From Haloarcula hispanica ATCC 33960 (GTDB lineage Archaea > Halobacteriota > Halobacteria > Halobacteriales > Haloarculaceae), in NCBI RefSeq assembly GCF_000223905.1, contig NC_015948.1, forward strand, positions 434,001-498,000: a stretch of 64,000 nucleotides of DNA. The letters run 5' to 3'. The translations under genes and the position numbers were made by a program. Position 1 is the stretch's first letter, and every line of letters starts with the position of its first letter. Below, piece after piece: positions 8,893 to 19,986 of the stretch. The notes under the pieces are model-generated. The model was not told the origin of the DNA, searched no databases, and was given only the letters and a program-made list of their open reading frames with translations.

Positions 8893-9498
8893 CTACTCCT
8901 CGTACTCGACTTCGGTGCCGCTGGCGACCGGCTGAAGGATGTACTCGCCTGTCTGGCCACGCTTGACCGGGGTGAAGTCGGCCGTGAACACGGTGCGGGT
9001 ATCCGCGCGGATTTCGTACTCCTGCGTGAACTGTAGCGGCGCGTCGCCGGGCGTATCGACCGTCGCGTCACCGCCCTCTGCGAGCGTCCCGTCGACGCCT
9101 GTCACGTCGAGCTGGAGGAACTCGTAGGTGTCAACCTCGAGTTCGGTCTCGTCGACGAGCGAGGTGTTGCCGTCCTGCAACTGGACCAGGTCGGCTTCCT
9201 GGGCCTCGTCGAACTCGTGGTACTCGCGGGCGTCGCTCGTGTCCGCTGTCGTCGATTCTTCGGTCGCTGTGTCCTCCTCTGAGACTGGCTTTACCCAGAT
9301 ACCGGCCATCGTGATGACACACGATTCGAAATCAGCGATGTCGCCCGGCTGGTCGGTCACCTGTGTCGCGAGCGTGCCTGTTTCGGTACCGCTCCCGGAA
9401 CAGCCGGCGAGGCCGACCGTGCTCGCTGCCGCGAGGCCGCCGGCGGCTTTCAGATAGTCGCGTCGAGACGTCGTTCCTGACTGCTGTGGATCGTGCAT
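8893..9498 (-). CDS. DUF4382 lipoprotein, Tat-exported
   Basis: A 201-residue secreted lipoprotein. The N-terminus has a twin-arginine signal (TSRRDYLKAAGG) and a lipobox ending LAGC at about residue 33. The mature part starts with a Ser/Gly/Thr linker, then TGTLATQVTDQPGDIADFESC, the typical start of the DUF4382 beta-sandwich. It ends in strands such as EYEIRADTRTVFTADFTPVKRGQTG. DUF4382 proteins are common on haloarchaeal cell surfaces and their role is not known. The gene converges on uppP with 15 bp between stop codons. Confidence 0.85.
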   Translation of the reverse strand: MHDPQQSGTTSRRDYLKAAGGLAAASTVGLAGCSGSGTETGTLATQVTDQPGDIADFESCVITMAGIWVKPVSEEDTATEESTTADTSDAREYHEFDEAQEADLVQLQDGNTSLVDETELEVDTYEFLQLDVTGVDGTLAEGGDATVDTPGDAPLQFTQEYEIRADTRTVFTADFTPVKRGQTGEYILQPVASGTEVEYEE

Positions 9499-9648
9499 AC
9501 ACTGTTCTACAGCCGTCCCAGGGTAAAGGAGCCGGCAGATAGTCAGGCCGATTTCAGCCGAGTTTCGCCCGATTTGCCGGCAGTGAACGGTTTCTGGGTG
9601 ACACAGACCGGGTGGTATCGACCAGTGCCGTGCTGGCGACGATGGAAG

Positions 9649-9658
9649 TTATTTATCC
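9649..9658 (+). promoter_or_regulatory. TATA-like element of the first CheF-like gene
   Basis: The AT-rich string TTATTTATCC stands out in GC-rich surroundings and ends 31 bp before the ATG at 9689, the usual archaeal TATA-to-start spacing for a leaderless or short-leader transcript. Assigned from sequence and position only. Confidence 0.5.
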
Positions 9659-9688
9659 CTTGGCATCAAATCTGTAGTACCAGCGGCC

Positions 9689-10555
9689 ATGAGTGGTGAC
9701 GAACGCAAACTAGTCGACACATCGGGGGACTTCCAGTACGTCGTCCGCGATGGCGACACGGTGACCGACCCGAAGTGGCGTTCCTGTCGACTCATCGTCA
9801 CCAACAAGCGACTCATTCTGGCGACGAACGGCTCGAAACAGCCTATTCCACACTCCAACATCACCCTCCCGTCGAACCCCGACGATCTGGTCCCCGACGG
9901 CGGGACCGGCGGTGCAACCGCGCTGGAGGTCGGCAACAACGTTCTGCTCGTCGACACGCCGAACCTGGACGACTTCGAGACGGAGTACGTCCGCGCCACG
10001 CTACAGGGCGAGGTCATCCTCGCGCGACAGCAGGCGGTCGTCGGCGGCGTCGTTCAGGAGGACGCCGAGTGGAGCAAGGCACGGTTTCAACTGGACGATG
10101 ACATCATCCGCCTCCAGTTCCCCGGTGGCAAGAGTATGTCCTTCGAAATAGAGGACGTCGGAACTATCGAAACCGGGACCAGTACCGTGATGGGCCAGGA
10201 GCGGGAGGTCATCGAGGTCGAACACACTGACGACCAGGACCGCAGCGTCGAGACCCACATCTCGGGGATGGACCACCACACGCGGGCGCTGAAGACGCTG
10301 TTCACCCGCGTTATCGAGGACCGTGAGGACGATTACGAACTCTCGGAGATGGAGAGCCAGGTGTTGATGGCGCTGTACTCCGGTGTCTCTCCCTTCGAGA
10401 TGTCTGATTTCGTCGGAACGACGCCCGACGAGGTCGAGGAAATCTATCAGAAACTGCTTGATATTGGGGCGGTTGACGAGGTCCGGGTTCGGACCGAGGT
10501 CGCGTTGAACGCGCAGGGGCGGAATATGGCGAGTGAGGCGATGAGTGAGAAATAG
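9689..10555 (+). CDS. CheF-like taxis protein
   Basis: CheF proteins, characterised in Halobacterium, connect the Che phosphorelay (CheY, CheC, CheD) to the archaellum motor. This 288-residue protein has the family's layout: an N-terminal strand-rich domain (WRSCRLIVTNKRLILATNG near residues 30-48), a repeat of that fold (WSKARFQLDDDIIRLQF near 127-143), and a C-terminal helical/winged-helix region. The latter contains ESQVLMALYSGVSPFEMSDFVGTTPDEVEEIY. No che or arl genes are nearby, so the role in taxis is inferred from family resemblance. A second copy lies at 20153-21013. Confidence 0.82.
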   Translation: MSGDERKLVDTSGDFQYVVRDGDTVTDPKWRSCRLIVTNKRLILATNGSKQPIPHSNITLPSNPDDLVPDGGTGGATALEVGNNVLLVDTPNLDDFETEYVRATLQGEVILARQQAVVGGVVQEDAEWSKARFQLDDDIIRLQFPGGKSMSFEIEDVGTIETGTSTVMGQEREVIEVEHTDDQDRSVETHISGMDHHTRALKTLFTRVIEDREDDYELSEMESQVLMALYSGVSPFEMSDFVGTTPDEVEEIYQKLLDIGAVDEVRVRTEVALNAQGRNMASEAMSEK

Positions 10556-10811
10556 CGAGGGGCCGACCGGAGGGAAGGTCCTCGGATAGCGAACGAGGAA
10601 CGCAGTGACTCGTGAGCGGCGTGGCGCTACGCGCCTCTGAACGATTTTCCCTGACGCCGAGCCAACAAAAGTCGGGCGAGGACCGATTCTGATCCGGGGC
10701 AGTGGAGCGGTACCGCCACTGCGACGCGTGGCTTGCCTCTAGCGGTGGTCGGGTTCCGATGTAGCCCAGTCAGTACAGCCGGACTCGTGCCCTGCTTCCG
10801 TCTCGCCGTTT

Positions 10812-11036
10812 TCACTCACGCAGGTACTCGACGTCCTCAGCTTCCGTCACCGACACCCCGTCCGGGAGGTCCGACTCCGGGACCGGCGTCAGGGTGAGGA
10901 CTTCACCCGCCTCGGTCTGTACCCACTCCTGTCCTGTCGCTTGACTCCAATCGTGTGGTTCCCAGAACCCCGACTCGAAGCGCATCCAGATGTCGAGACC
11001 ACTGTAGTACTCTCCCGTCGAACTTTCGTATATCAT
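10812..11036 (-). CDS. Small hypothetical acidic protein
   Basis: A 74-residue ORF (MIYESSTGEYYSGLDIWMRF) rich in aromatic and acidic residues. Its composition is haloarchaeal, with terms such as EPHDWSQATGQEWVQTEAGE, and the stretch of low-GC DNA just upstream could hold a promoter. No family recognised. The flanking stretches, 10556-10811 and 11037-11251, show no convincing gene. It may be a small real gene; coding is supported only by composition. Confidence 0.45.
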   Translation of the reverse strand: MIYESSTGEYYSGLDIWMRFESGFWEPHDWSQATGQEWVQTEAGEVLTLTPVPESDLPDGVSVTEAEDVEYLRE

Positions 11037-11251
11037 TGCTGAACTCCACAGCGTCTGCTGCCGTCGAAAGAGTCAATGCACCTACATGGTCTTATTAGTA
11101 CCGGCGAGACCGAAATTCTACGGCCTTGAGAATAGAGGGGTGCTTGGATGGCCCGGGTACGGCGGTGATTCAGCCACTATCCGTGTATGTTTCACAAACC
11201 CCTCGTGAACTGGCTGTGAATCCGTCGCCACCGTGACAAACGGAGCCCGAC

Positions 11252-11467
11252 CTACTGCTGTTCCATCGCCAGCTCAAGCGACCAGAAGAAACCGTAGTAC
11301 GCGACGACGCCGCCGGCGAGCGTCAGGTAGTAGACCCACTGCGGAGCCGACAGCAGGTCGAAGATGACGCTCACGGCGGTTACCCAGGCGATAGCGAACA
11401 CGAGGTCGACGAACATCCCTCGCTTGTGGTCGCGGACGTGGTCGCGGAGGGTGTCGACGACGCTCAT
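11252..11467 (-). CDS. Small two-helix membrane protein at the end of the acetate operon
   Basis: A 71-residue protein with a basic N-terminus (MSVVDTLRDHVRDHKRGMF) and two hydrophobic segments at about residues 20-38 and 43-64. It lies 54 bp downstream of uspA on the same strand, so it is probably the last gene of the acs to uspA run. Function unknown; perhaps a small accessory of the symporter, but only position suggests this. Confidence 0.65.
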   Translation of the reverse strand: MSVVDTLRDHVRDHKRGMFVDLVFAIAWVTAVSVIFDLLSAPQWVYYLTLAGGVVAYYGFFWSLELAMEQQ

Positions 11468-11521
11468 CGGCGGCCTCGCGAGGTCCGCAGCGATTGGTGT
11501 CGATTCAGTGCCATGGTACTG

Positions 11522-11995
11522 TCAGTCTTCAACGTCCGTCTCGCCGTGGACGTCGACGACGAGCACCGGCAGTCGCGTCCGGCGGAGCACTTTCTCCGTG
11601 ACGCTGCCGAGGATGACGCGCTTCAGTCCCGAGCGGCCGTGGGACCCCATCACGACGAGGTCGATGTCGTTGTCCTCGACGAACTTCCGGATGGCGCGGG
11701 CCGGTTCGCCGGCGGTGATGTGCTCTTCGACTTCGAGGCCGTGTTCGGCGGCGCGGTCGCGGACGTAGCCGGTGGCGTCGTCGGCGTCTTGCTTTATATC
11801 GGTCATCTCCTCTAAGTTCCCCTGGCGGATGCGGTCGACCTGCTCTGTCCCCAGCGAGTAGCTGGTGGCGTCGACATCCACGACGTACAGCGCGTGGACC
11901 GTTGCGCCGTACTTCGAGGCGATGTCGACTGCCTGGTCGACCGCGTTTTCGGCGGTTTCGCTGCCGTCGGTCGGAACGAGAATGTTGTCGTACAT
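11522..11995 (-). CDS. Universal stress protein, UspA family
   Basis: A 157-residue single-domain Usp. The start at 11995 gives MYDNILVPTDGSETAENAV, the standard Usp opening; a longer in-frame start would overlap the symporter gene. The C-terminal ATP-binding motif GSHGRSGLKRVILGSVTEKV (family pattern GxxGxxxxxxxGS) is intact, so ATP-binding type is expected. It begins 4 bp after the symporter stop codon and is almost certainly cotranscribed with it. Usp genes next to transporters are frequent in haloarchaea and are thought to modulate them; that role is inferred. Confidence 0.93.
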   Translation of the reverse strand: MYDNILVPTDGSETAENAVDQAVDIASKYGATVHALYVVDVDATSYSLGTEQVDRIRQGNLEEMTDIKQDADDATGYVRDRAAEHGLEVEEHITAGEPARAIRKFVEDNDIDLVVMGSHGRSGLKRVILGSVTEKVLRRTRLPVLVVDVHGETDVED

Positions 11996-11999
11996 GTGT

Positions 12000-13670
12000 T
12001 TAGTCGTCTGCGGGGGTGCCGCCGCTGGTGCTGTCACCGACGACGTCTGCGGCGGTTTCCTGTTGCCCCATCGGCTCGGGGCTGTGACACTGTCGAACCA
12101 TCTTCTTCGTCTCCAGGGGCGGCTCGGGCGTCGCCAGCGAGACGGCGATGGTGACGATGAACACGACCGGCGTCCCGATCAGCGCAGCGCCGATGGGCGG
12201 GACGTACTGGGCGTATATCGGAACGAGTGCACCTCCATCGCCAGCGGCTGCGCCGAGCGCACCGATGTAGTTCGGCAGGACGCTGTTGATAATCGAGGTG
12301 ATCCAGATGAGCAGGCCGAGCACCATCCCGGCCAGCGCGCCCTGACGGTTCGTGTTCTCCCACCAGAGGCCGAGGAAGAACATCGGGAACAGGACGACGC
12401 CGGCCAGCGAGAACGCGTAGGCGACCAGCTCGCCGATGAGCGCCGGTGGGTTGAACGCGGTCACCGTCACCAGCGCGCCCATGCCGATGATGGTCCCGCG
12501 ACCGATGAGCACCTGCTGTCGCTGGGTCGCGTCGGGGTTGATCAGTTCGGTGTAGATGTCGTGTGCGACCGCGGAGGAGGCCGTGATGAACAGCCCGGCA
12601 GTCGTCGCGATAGCCGCGGCCATCGCACCGGCCGCGACGAGGCCGACGAACCACGTCGGGAGGTTCGCGAACTGCGCGGCAAGCACGACGATCACGTCAC
12701 CCTCAGCGCCGGACATGCCGCCTTCGGCGGCGTAGGCGCTCGCACCGGTCGTCGCCTGGAAGAGGTCGACGCCGAAGGCCGCCATCGCGGGCGAAGCCCA
12801 GTACAGCAGGAGGATGAAGAACAGCCCCCACACGCAGGACCAGCGGGCGACGCGCTCGCTTCTGACCGTGTAGAACCGGACGAGGACGTGCGGGAGGCCG
12901 CAGGTCCCGACGATGAGCGAGAATGCCGTCGCAATCCAGAGGTAGAACGGCTGGTTCACGAACGGTGCGGAGAACTCGCGACCGAGGTCGGCGATCAGCG
13001 CGCCGTACTCGATCTGTGGAAGTATGGTCGAGTAGCCCTGCGAGAAGCCGACCACGTACACGCCCGCGAGGAACGCGACGATGAGGATGGTGTACTGGAC
13101 GGCCATATTTTTCGTCGCCCCCAGCATCCCCGAGAGCGCGAGATAGCCGACGGTGATGGTCATCATCACGACGATCATCGGGATGATGTCGAGGCCGAAG
13201 ACGTACTGACCGACCAGCCCCATGCCGCGGGCCTGGCCGACGGAGTAGACGTACGCGATGAGTAGCGTGGTGAACGCGGCCAGCGCGCGGGCGGTCGGCG
13301 AATTGAACCGGTCGCCGACGAAGTCCGGCGCGGTGTACTTCCCGAACCGGCGCATCTGCGCGGCCAGGAAGATGAGCAGGATGAAGTAGCCGGTCGTCCA
13401 GCCGACGATGAACGCCAGGCCGTAGAAGCCCGAGAGCGCGACCAGCCCGGCCAGTCCGAGGTACGAGGCGGCGGACATCCAGTTCGCGCCGATGGCCATC
13501 CCGTTCTCGATGTTCCCGATGCCGCGGCCGGCCACCCACATCCCCTCGGTGTCGGCCACCTTGAAGACGTAGCCGATGACGAGGAACGAGGCCATCATCA
13601 AGAAGACGATGATCGCCGGAACGAGTTTGAACGAGATGTCCAGCGCTTCCGCCTGTAACGGGACCGTCAC
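12000..13670 (-). CDS. Sodium:solute symporter, probable acetate/monocarboxylate permease (ActP-like)
   Basis: A 556-residue membrane protein of the SSS family with about 13 helices. Recognisable segments are NWMSAASYLGLAGLVALSG near residues 64-82 and VYSVGQARGMGLVGQYVFG near 140-160. Others are the GTCGLPHVLVRFYTV segment near 255-270 and AAAIATTAGLFITASSAVAHD around 360. These match the ActP/acetate-type branch. It overlaps the preceding DUF4212 gene by 4 bp (ATGA), lies downstream of acs and is followed by uspA. The substrate is inferred from the acs neighbour; other short carboxylates such as propionate or lactate are possible. Confidence 0.9.
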   Translation of the reverse strand: MTVPLQAEALDISFKLVPAIIVFLMMASFLVIGYVFKVADTEGMWVAGRGIGNIENGMAIGANWMSAASYLGLAGLVALSGFYGLAFIVGWTTGYFILLIFLAAQMRRFGKYTAPDFVGDRFNSPTARALAAFTTLLIAYVYSVGQARGMGLVGQYVFGLDIIPMIVVMMTITVGYLALSGMLGATKNMAVQYTILIVAFLAGVYVVGFSQGYSTILPQIEYGALIADLGREFSAPFVNQPFYLWIATAFSLIVGTCGLPHVLVRFYTVRSERVARWSCVWGLFFILLLYWASPAMAAFGVDLFQATTGASAYAAEGGMSGAEGDVIVVLAAQFANLPTWFVGLVAAGAMAAAIATTAGLFITASSAVAHDIYTELINPDATQRQQVLIGRGTIIGMGALVTVTAFNPPALIGELVAYAFSLAGVVLFPMFFLGLWWENTNRQGALAGMVLGLLIWITSIINSVLPNYIGALGAAAGDGGALVPIYAQYVPPIGAALIGTPVVFIVTIAVSLATPEPPLETKKMVRQCHSPEPMGQQETAADVVGDSTSGGTPADD

Positions 13671-14101
13671 TGCTCGACACCCCCGTCAGCGGCCGTCGCC
13701 TCGCCGGTCTCGGGAGCCGTGCTCTCGACGGAATCGGGGTCGATACCGTACTTCTGGTCGAGTCGGTCCCTGTAGCGGGTGTAGACGACTGCCAGGATGA
13801 GCGCACCCGTTGGCGCGCCGAGCGAGACGAGGAAGTAGTGCAGCGGGAAGCCGAATATGGGCGTCTGCACGGTCATCATCTCCGGCGCAAGCGCGGTCAG
13901 CGTCACCGGCCCGAACACGACCAGCGCCCAGAGCACGAAACTGCTCCAGATGATCTTCAGGTGGTCGCGCATGAACGGCGTGCTCGGCCGTAACAGGTTC
14001 ACCTCCCTGTCGAGGTAGTCGATGTCTTCGTGGGCGGCCTCCGTGCCGCCATCTGAGTGGATAGTTGACTCTTCTCGATCCGCAGGCGTGTCTCTTGACA
14101 T
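13667..14101 (-). CDS. DUF4212 small subunit of a sodium:solute symporter
   Basis: A 144-residue protein with a hydrophilic N-terminus, a conserved region LDREVNLLRPSTPFMRDH and two hydrophobic segments (about residues 52-72 and 84-106). DUF4212 proteins are typically encoded immediately before SSS permeases, as here, and are taken to be small partner subunits. It lies 44 bp downstream of acs and overlaps the permease start by 4 bp, which suggests coupled synthesis of the two membrane proteins. Confidence 0.9.
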   Translation of the reverse strand: MSRDTPADREESTIHSDGGTEAAHEDIDYLDREVNLLRPSTPFMRDHLKIIWSSFVLWALVVFGPVTLTALAPEMMTVQTPIFGFPLHYFLVSLGAPTGALILAVVYTRYRDRLDQKYGIDPDSVESTAPETGEATAADGGVEQ

Positions 14102-14145
14102 GGGTTGATAGGTTGAAAATTCGTGGTGCTGTTCGCCGCTACGGC

Positions 14146-16140
<1,995 letters not shown>

Positions 16141-16167
16141 GGTCTATCATCGATATTTCACAGTGGC

Positions 16168-16177
16168 CATATAAACG
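16168..16177 (-). promoter_or_regulatory. TATA box of the acs operon
   Basis: On the minus strand the string CGTTTATATG lies 28-37 bp before the ATG at 16140, the only AT-rich TATA-like string in the 70-bp gap to the regulator gene. It makes a separate acs-operon promoter likely rather than read-through from the regulator. Confidence 0.6.
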
Positions 16178-16210
16178 GGGGGTCTAACTACGATAACATG
16201 AAACAGGGTT

Positions 16211-17902
16211 TCAGTTGTCGGTCGGCTGTCGCGGTTCGGTCGGCCGGTCGTCGAAAAACGCGGTCAGGACCTTCTGCTGGGCTTTCCTGAGGTGATTGTG
16301 TAACGTCGGCGACGAGACGTCTAGCGATTCCGCTAGCTCCTCGGCGGTCGACCCGCGGGGCCACTCGAAGTAGCCGCTGTGGTAGGCCGCCTGGAGGACG
16401 GTCTCCTGCCGGTCGGAGAGCGTGTCGGTCAGTCGGTCGCGGAACCCTGTCTCTGTTTCGGCCGGCCGTTCCGTCTCTCGCTTCGCCGCTAACGACGTCT
16501 CCGGGTAGGCGTCGGTGACGGCGTTGACTGTCGGTCTGATGTCGGCCTCGCTGGGGAGCTCGACGGCGATAGTCGCCACGCCGTCGGTGGCCGTCACAGA
16601 GCGAACGCGGCCACCGCTCTCGACCAACTGGAGCGCTGGCGTGTCGGTGACTACGACCTCCAGTAGCACGCCGTCGCTGTGCTCTTCGAGGAGTCTGGCG
16701 TCGGTCACGCCGTCGTCGGTGTCCGCGTACGACAGTATCGCGTCGGCCGAGGCACCTTCGACCATCAGGTAGTACAGCAGCGACTGGCCCGCAACGGGAA
16801 CGACGCCGGACAGTTCGACCGTACACTGCAACGCCCCGGACACCCCGGCGGTGAAGGTTCGCCCGTCCGCACAGTGGAACTCCAACTCGGTCACCGTGTC
16901 GGCAAGCAGGAGTCGCTTGCGTTCGGCGGCGACCTGTGCGTGGCCGACCTGAACCCCGAGTGCGGACAGTACGGCGCGTTCCGCGTCGGTAAGCTCCTCC
17001 CTGGAACCGACCCCGATGACACCGGAGACGGCGTTTTCTCTGACGAGCGGGACCAGAGCGACCGGTCCGGCGCTGTCGTCGACGACACGAACCTCGCCCA
17101 CGTCTAGCGGCGCGGTGACCGACTCGATATGCTCGTGAATCTGGCGCTCGACGGCCGACTCCGAGATCTCTGTCGTCGTGCGCAGTGTCAGCCCGTCGCC
17201 GGTACGCTCGGCGAGCCAGGCGAACTCGAAGCCCGCCGTCTCGGTCAGGTGGTCACAGACTGCCGTCGCAATTGCTTCGCCGGTCGCGGCGGCCGCAAGC
17301 GCCTCGCTGACCGTCGTGATCCAGTCGAGGGCTCGCCGAGACTCGCTCGGGGCCGCCCGCTCGCCGGACTCATCCACGGCCGCGACGATGGTTTCCCGGT
17401 CCGGTTCGTCAAGCAGGGGATCGAGGCGGTCGAGTCGGTCCCAGCCGCCGAGCGTGCAGACCACGTCCGGCGGGACGCCGTCGTTCAGCAGGCTCGCCGC
17501 GAACCGCCATCGGAGGTCGCGCGAGGAAACCCCTCGCAGGTGCGGCGCCGTCTCGGCGGCCCGGTCGGCCACCTCGCTGACGAGCATCTGGAGCCGCCGC
17601 GGGGAAACGGAAACCAGCGGCTCGTCATCGGCTTTCCCGGACGCGTTTGCGCACTTCCGCATGTCGTGTTCGACCGAGTCCGGGAGGTACGTTTCGCGTA
17701 CAATCTCGTTGCCGTTCCGAACAGCAAGCAGGTGATGGCCCTCGAACTCGGTGATATCGGCCAGCCGAACAGCCGTCATCTCCGCCGGACGGAGTCCGAC
17801 CTCCGCGCCGAGCCGGAGCACGAGGTCGGACCGGTGTGTCTCGGCCGCACGCCGGAGCTGTTCGTACCCTCGTTCACCGATGCGGTCCGCTGCTCCGTCC
17901 AT
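16211..17902 (-). CDS. Bat-type transcriptional regulator: degenerate integrase-like domain, GAF-like domain, Bat-associated domain, HTH_10
   Basis: A 563-residue regulator. Residues 1-165 resemble the catalytic fold of a tyrosine recombinase (EVGLRPAEMTAVRLADI, then RDLRWRFAASLLNDGVPPDVVCTLGG). The first and second arginines are present (R38, R131), but the usual histidines are R128 and G153 and there is no tyrosine near 160. About 190-335 is a GAF-like sensor, about 340-455 the strand-rich Bat-associated region, and 492-548 the HTH_10 DNA-binding domain (LSDRQETVLQAAYHSGYFEW). The start at 17902 is chosen because a TATA-like string sits 26-34 bp before it. Lying between two acs genes, it probably controls acetate use; this is inference. 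Confidence 0.88.
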   Translation of the reverse strand: MDGAADRIGERGYEQLRRAAETHRSDLVLRLGAEVGLRPAEMTAVRLADITEFEGHHLLAVRNGNEIVRETYLPDSVEHDMRKCANASGKADDEPLVSVSPRRLQMLVSEVADRAAETAPHLRGVSSRDLRWRFAASLLNDGVPPDVVCTLGGWDRLDRLDPLLDEPDRETIVAAVDESGERAAPSESRRALDWITTVSEALAAAATGEAIATAVCDHLTETAGFEFAWLAERTGDGLTLRTTTEISESAVERQIHEHIESVTAPLDVGEVRVVDDSAGPVALVPLVRENAVSGVIGVGSREELTDAERAVLSALGVQVGHAQVAAERKRLLLADTVTELEFHCADGRTFTAGVSGALQCTVELSGVVPVAGQSLLYYLMVEGASADAILSYADTDDGVTDARLLEEHSDGVLLEVVVTDTPALQLVESGGRVRSVTATDGVATIAVELPSEADIRPTVNAVTDAYPETSLAAKRETERPAETETGFRDRLTDTLSDRQETVLQAAYHSGYFEWPRGSTAEELAESLDVSSPTLHNHLRKAQQKVLTAFFDDRPTEPRQPTDN

Positions 17903-17927
17903 ACGTTTCGGAAAATAAGAGAATACC

Positions 17928-17936
17928 GAAATAAGT
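17928..17936 (-). promoter_or_regulatory. TATA-like element of the Bat-type regulator
   Basis: On the minus strand ACTTATTTCG lies about 26-34 bp before the ATG at 17902. The related strings CCGAAACGT (next to the start) and CCGAAACAT (near 18010) occur in the same upstream region and could be a repeated operator, though two short matches are weak evidence. Confidence 0.42.
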
Positions 17937-18042
17937 ATTGCGGTCATATCGTGCGTTTGTCTGAGAAAAGACCGATAAAACAGTCACTAAAGACACTATT
18001 GCCGCCCCAATGTTTCGGCAATATAAAAAAATACGAAACTTC

Positions 18043-19986
18043 TCACTCCTTTCTCGTCGTCGACTGGATTTCGCCGAGGATTTCGGGGTTCCGTAGCGCG
18101 CTGGTGTCGCCCAGGTCCTCGTCGTTGGCCACTGCCGTCAGCAGGCGGCGCATAACCTTGCCCGAGCGCGTCTTCGGAAGGTCGGGCGTGAACACGATTT
18201 CCTTGGGGCGGGCGATACCACCGATAGCGTTGACGACGCCCTCTTCGATGGCTGCTCGGAGTTCGCTCTCGGCGTAGCCGTCCTCCGGGGAGGCGAACGC
18301 GTACACCGCCGTTCCGGTCGTCTCGTCGTCGGCACCGACGACGGCGGCTTCGGCGACGCCGGTGACGCCGGCGACCGTCGACTCAAGTTCCTTGGTGCTG
18401 AACCGCCGGCCGGCGACGTTAATCGCGTCGTCAATCCGACCGAGAAAGGTGATGTAACCGTCAGCGTCGACCGAGACGCTGTCTTCGGGGTAGTACCGCC
18501 ATTCCCCGGCGCTGTCCGGGGCGCTGCCCCAGCCCGTCCCGTCAAGTAACGCGCGGGGCATCCCCGGCCAGGGGCGCGTCACGACGAGTTCGCCGGCCGT
18601 GTCCGACTCGACCGCCGCACCTTCGCGGTCGACGACGGACGCCTCGATTCCTGGCAGCGGCGTTCCCGCGGCCCCGGGTTTCATCTCGTCGACGCCGGGC
18701 AACGTCGATACGAGCACCGCTCCGGTTTCGGTCTGCCACCATGTGTCGACAATGGGGCACTCGCCGCCGCCGATGTGCTCGCGATACCACTCCCATGCGC
18801 GAGCATCCATTGGTTCGCCGACCGTACCCAGCAGGCGTAGACTGGAGAGGTCGTGTCGGTCGGGGTACTCCTCGCCCCACTTCATGAACGCCCGAACGGC
18901 TGTCGGCGCGGTGTAGAACACGTCGACGGCGTACTTCTCGATGAGTTCCCACAGCTGATCCTTTTTGGGGTGGTCCGCCGTACCGTTGTACAGTACTGTT
19001 GTCGTGCCGAGCGCGAGCGGGCCGTAGACGATGTAGGAGTGGCCGGTAATCCAGCCGATGTCGGCCGAACACCAGTAGGTGTCCTCGGGCTTGATATCCA
19101 GGACCGACCGGGCGGTCCAGGCGACGTGTGCGAGATACCCGCCGGTCGTGTGGGTGACGGCCTTCGGCTGGCCGGTCGTCCCCGATGTGTAGATGCGAAA
19201 GAGCGGGTCGTCCGCCGCCCGCGAAACCGGCTCGACTTCCTCGCCCTCGTGGGCCGCCAGCAGGTCGTGATAGTCGTCGTAGTCGTCGCCTAAGTGCACA
19301 TCACGGCCCAGCCGGTCGAGCACCACGACCGACACGTCGTGGTCGACGGCGATGCGCGCGTTATCCGCCTTGTTCTTTTGTGCGACGGCGCTACCGCGGC
19401 GGTAGTAGCCATCGCAGGTGATGAGATACTCCGAGTCGGCCCGCTCCATTCGCGTCGCCAGTGCGTCCGCGGAGAACCCGGCGAAGACGACGTTGTGTGC
19501 CACACCCAGGCGCGCACAGGCCAGCATTGCGATCGGGAGTTCGGGCACCATCGGCAGGTACAGCGTCACCACGTCGTCCGGGCCGACGCCGCGCTCGCGC
19601 AACGCCGCGGCGAAGGCGTTGACTTCCCGGTACAGTTCGAGGTAGGTGTAGGTGCTGGACTCGCCGAGGTGCCCCTCCCAGACCAGTGCGAGCTGGTTCT
19701 TCCGCTCGGGGAGGTGTCGGTCGAGACAGTTGTATGCGGCGTTTAATCGGCCACCGGGGAACCATTCGAACGGTGGCCCGTCTGTTCCACGGAGCACCGT
19801 CTCGAACGGAACCTCCCAGTCAAGCAACGCGGCGGCCTCGCGCCAGCAATCGGGCCACTCCCGTTCGAAGCGGTTGTAGACGGCCGGGTCCGTCACGTTC
19901 GCCTGTTCGACGAACCAGTCCGGTGGTTCGACTGTCTCTCGCCCCGTCTGGGACTGGCCCCGATCCGGTTCGTCACCCCGTGTCAT
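18043..19986 (-). CDS. Acetyl-CoA synthetase (AMP-forming), copy 2
   Basis: A 647-residue paralog of the enzyme at 14146-16140. It has the adenylation motif IYTSGTTGQPKAV, the acetate-pocket segment VDTWWQTETGAVL and the C-terminal LPKTRSGKVMRRLL with the acylatable lysine. Start chosen at 19986 (MTRGDEPDRG); an in-frame ATG 27 bp upstream is less likely. A TATA-like run GGATATTTTTTT lies about 35 bp before this start on the minus strand. It is upstream of the Bat-type regulator on the same strand with about 140 bp between. Substrate range could differ (propionate, for example), but the tryptophan pair that shapes the small acetate pocket is kept. Confidence 0.93.
   Translation of the reverse strand: MTRGDEPDRGQSQTGRETVEPPDWFVEQANVTDPAVYNRFEREWPDCWREAAALLDWEVPFETVLRGTDGPPFEWFPGGRLNAAYNCLDRHLPERKNQLALVWEGHLGESSTYTYLELYREVNAFAAALRERGVGPDDVVTLYLPMVPELPIAMLACARLGVAHNVVFAGFSADALATRMERADSEYLITCDGYYRRGSAVAQKNKADNARIAVDHDVSVVVLDRLGRDVHLGDDYDDYHDLLAAHEGEEVEPVSRAADDPLFRIYTSGTTGQPKAVTHTTGGYLAHVAWTARSVLDIKPEDTYWCSADIGWITGHSYIVYGPLALGTTTVLYNGTADHPKKDQLWELIEKYAVDVFYTAPTAVRAFMKWGEEYPDRHDLSSLRLLGTVGEPMDARAWEWYREHIGGGECPIVDTWWQTETGAVLVSTLPGVDEMKPGAAGTPLPGIEASVVDREGAAVESDTAGELVVTRPWPGMPRALLDGTGWGSAPDSAGEWRYYPEDSVSVDADGYITFLGRIDDAINVAGRRFSTKELESTVAGVTGVAEAAVVGADDETTGTAVYAFASPEDGYAESELRAAIEEGVVNAIGGIARPKEIVFTPDLPKTRSGKVMRRLLTAVANDEDLGDTSALRNPEILGEIQSTTRKE

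Noticed and set aside
10556-10811. A small gene after the first CheF-like gene
   Set aside because: The 62-codon minus-strand ORF there is basic and unlike haloarchaeal proteins, and has no promoter-like string; treated as non-coding.
11865-13265. A 466-residue plus-strand ORF
   Set aside because: It lies wholly antisense to the symporter gene and has a low-complexity, His/Arg/Asp-rich translation typical of GC-rich shadow frames.
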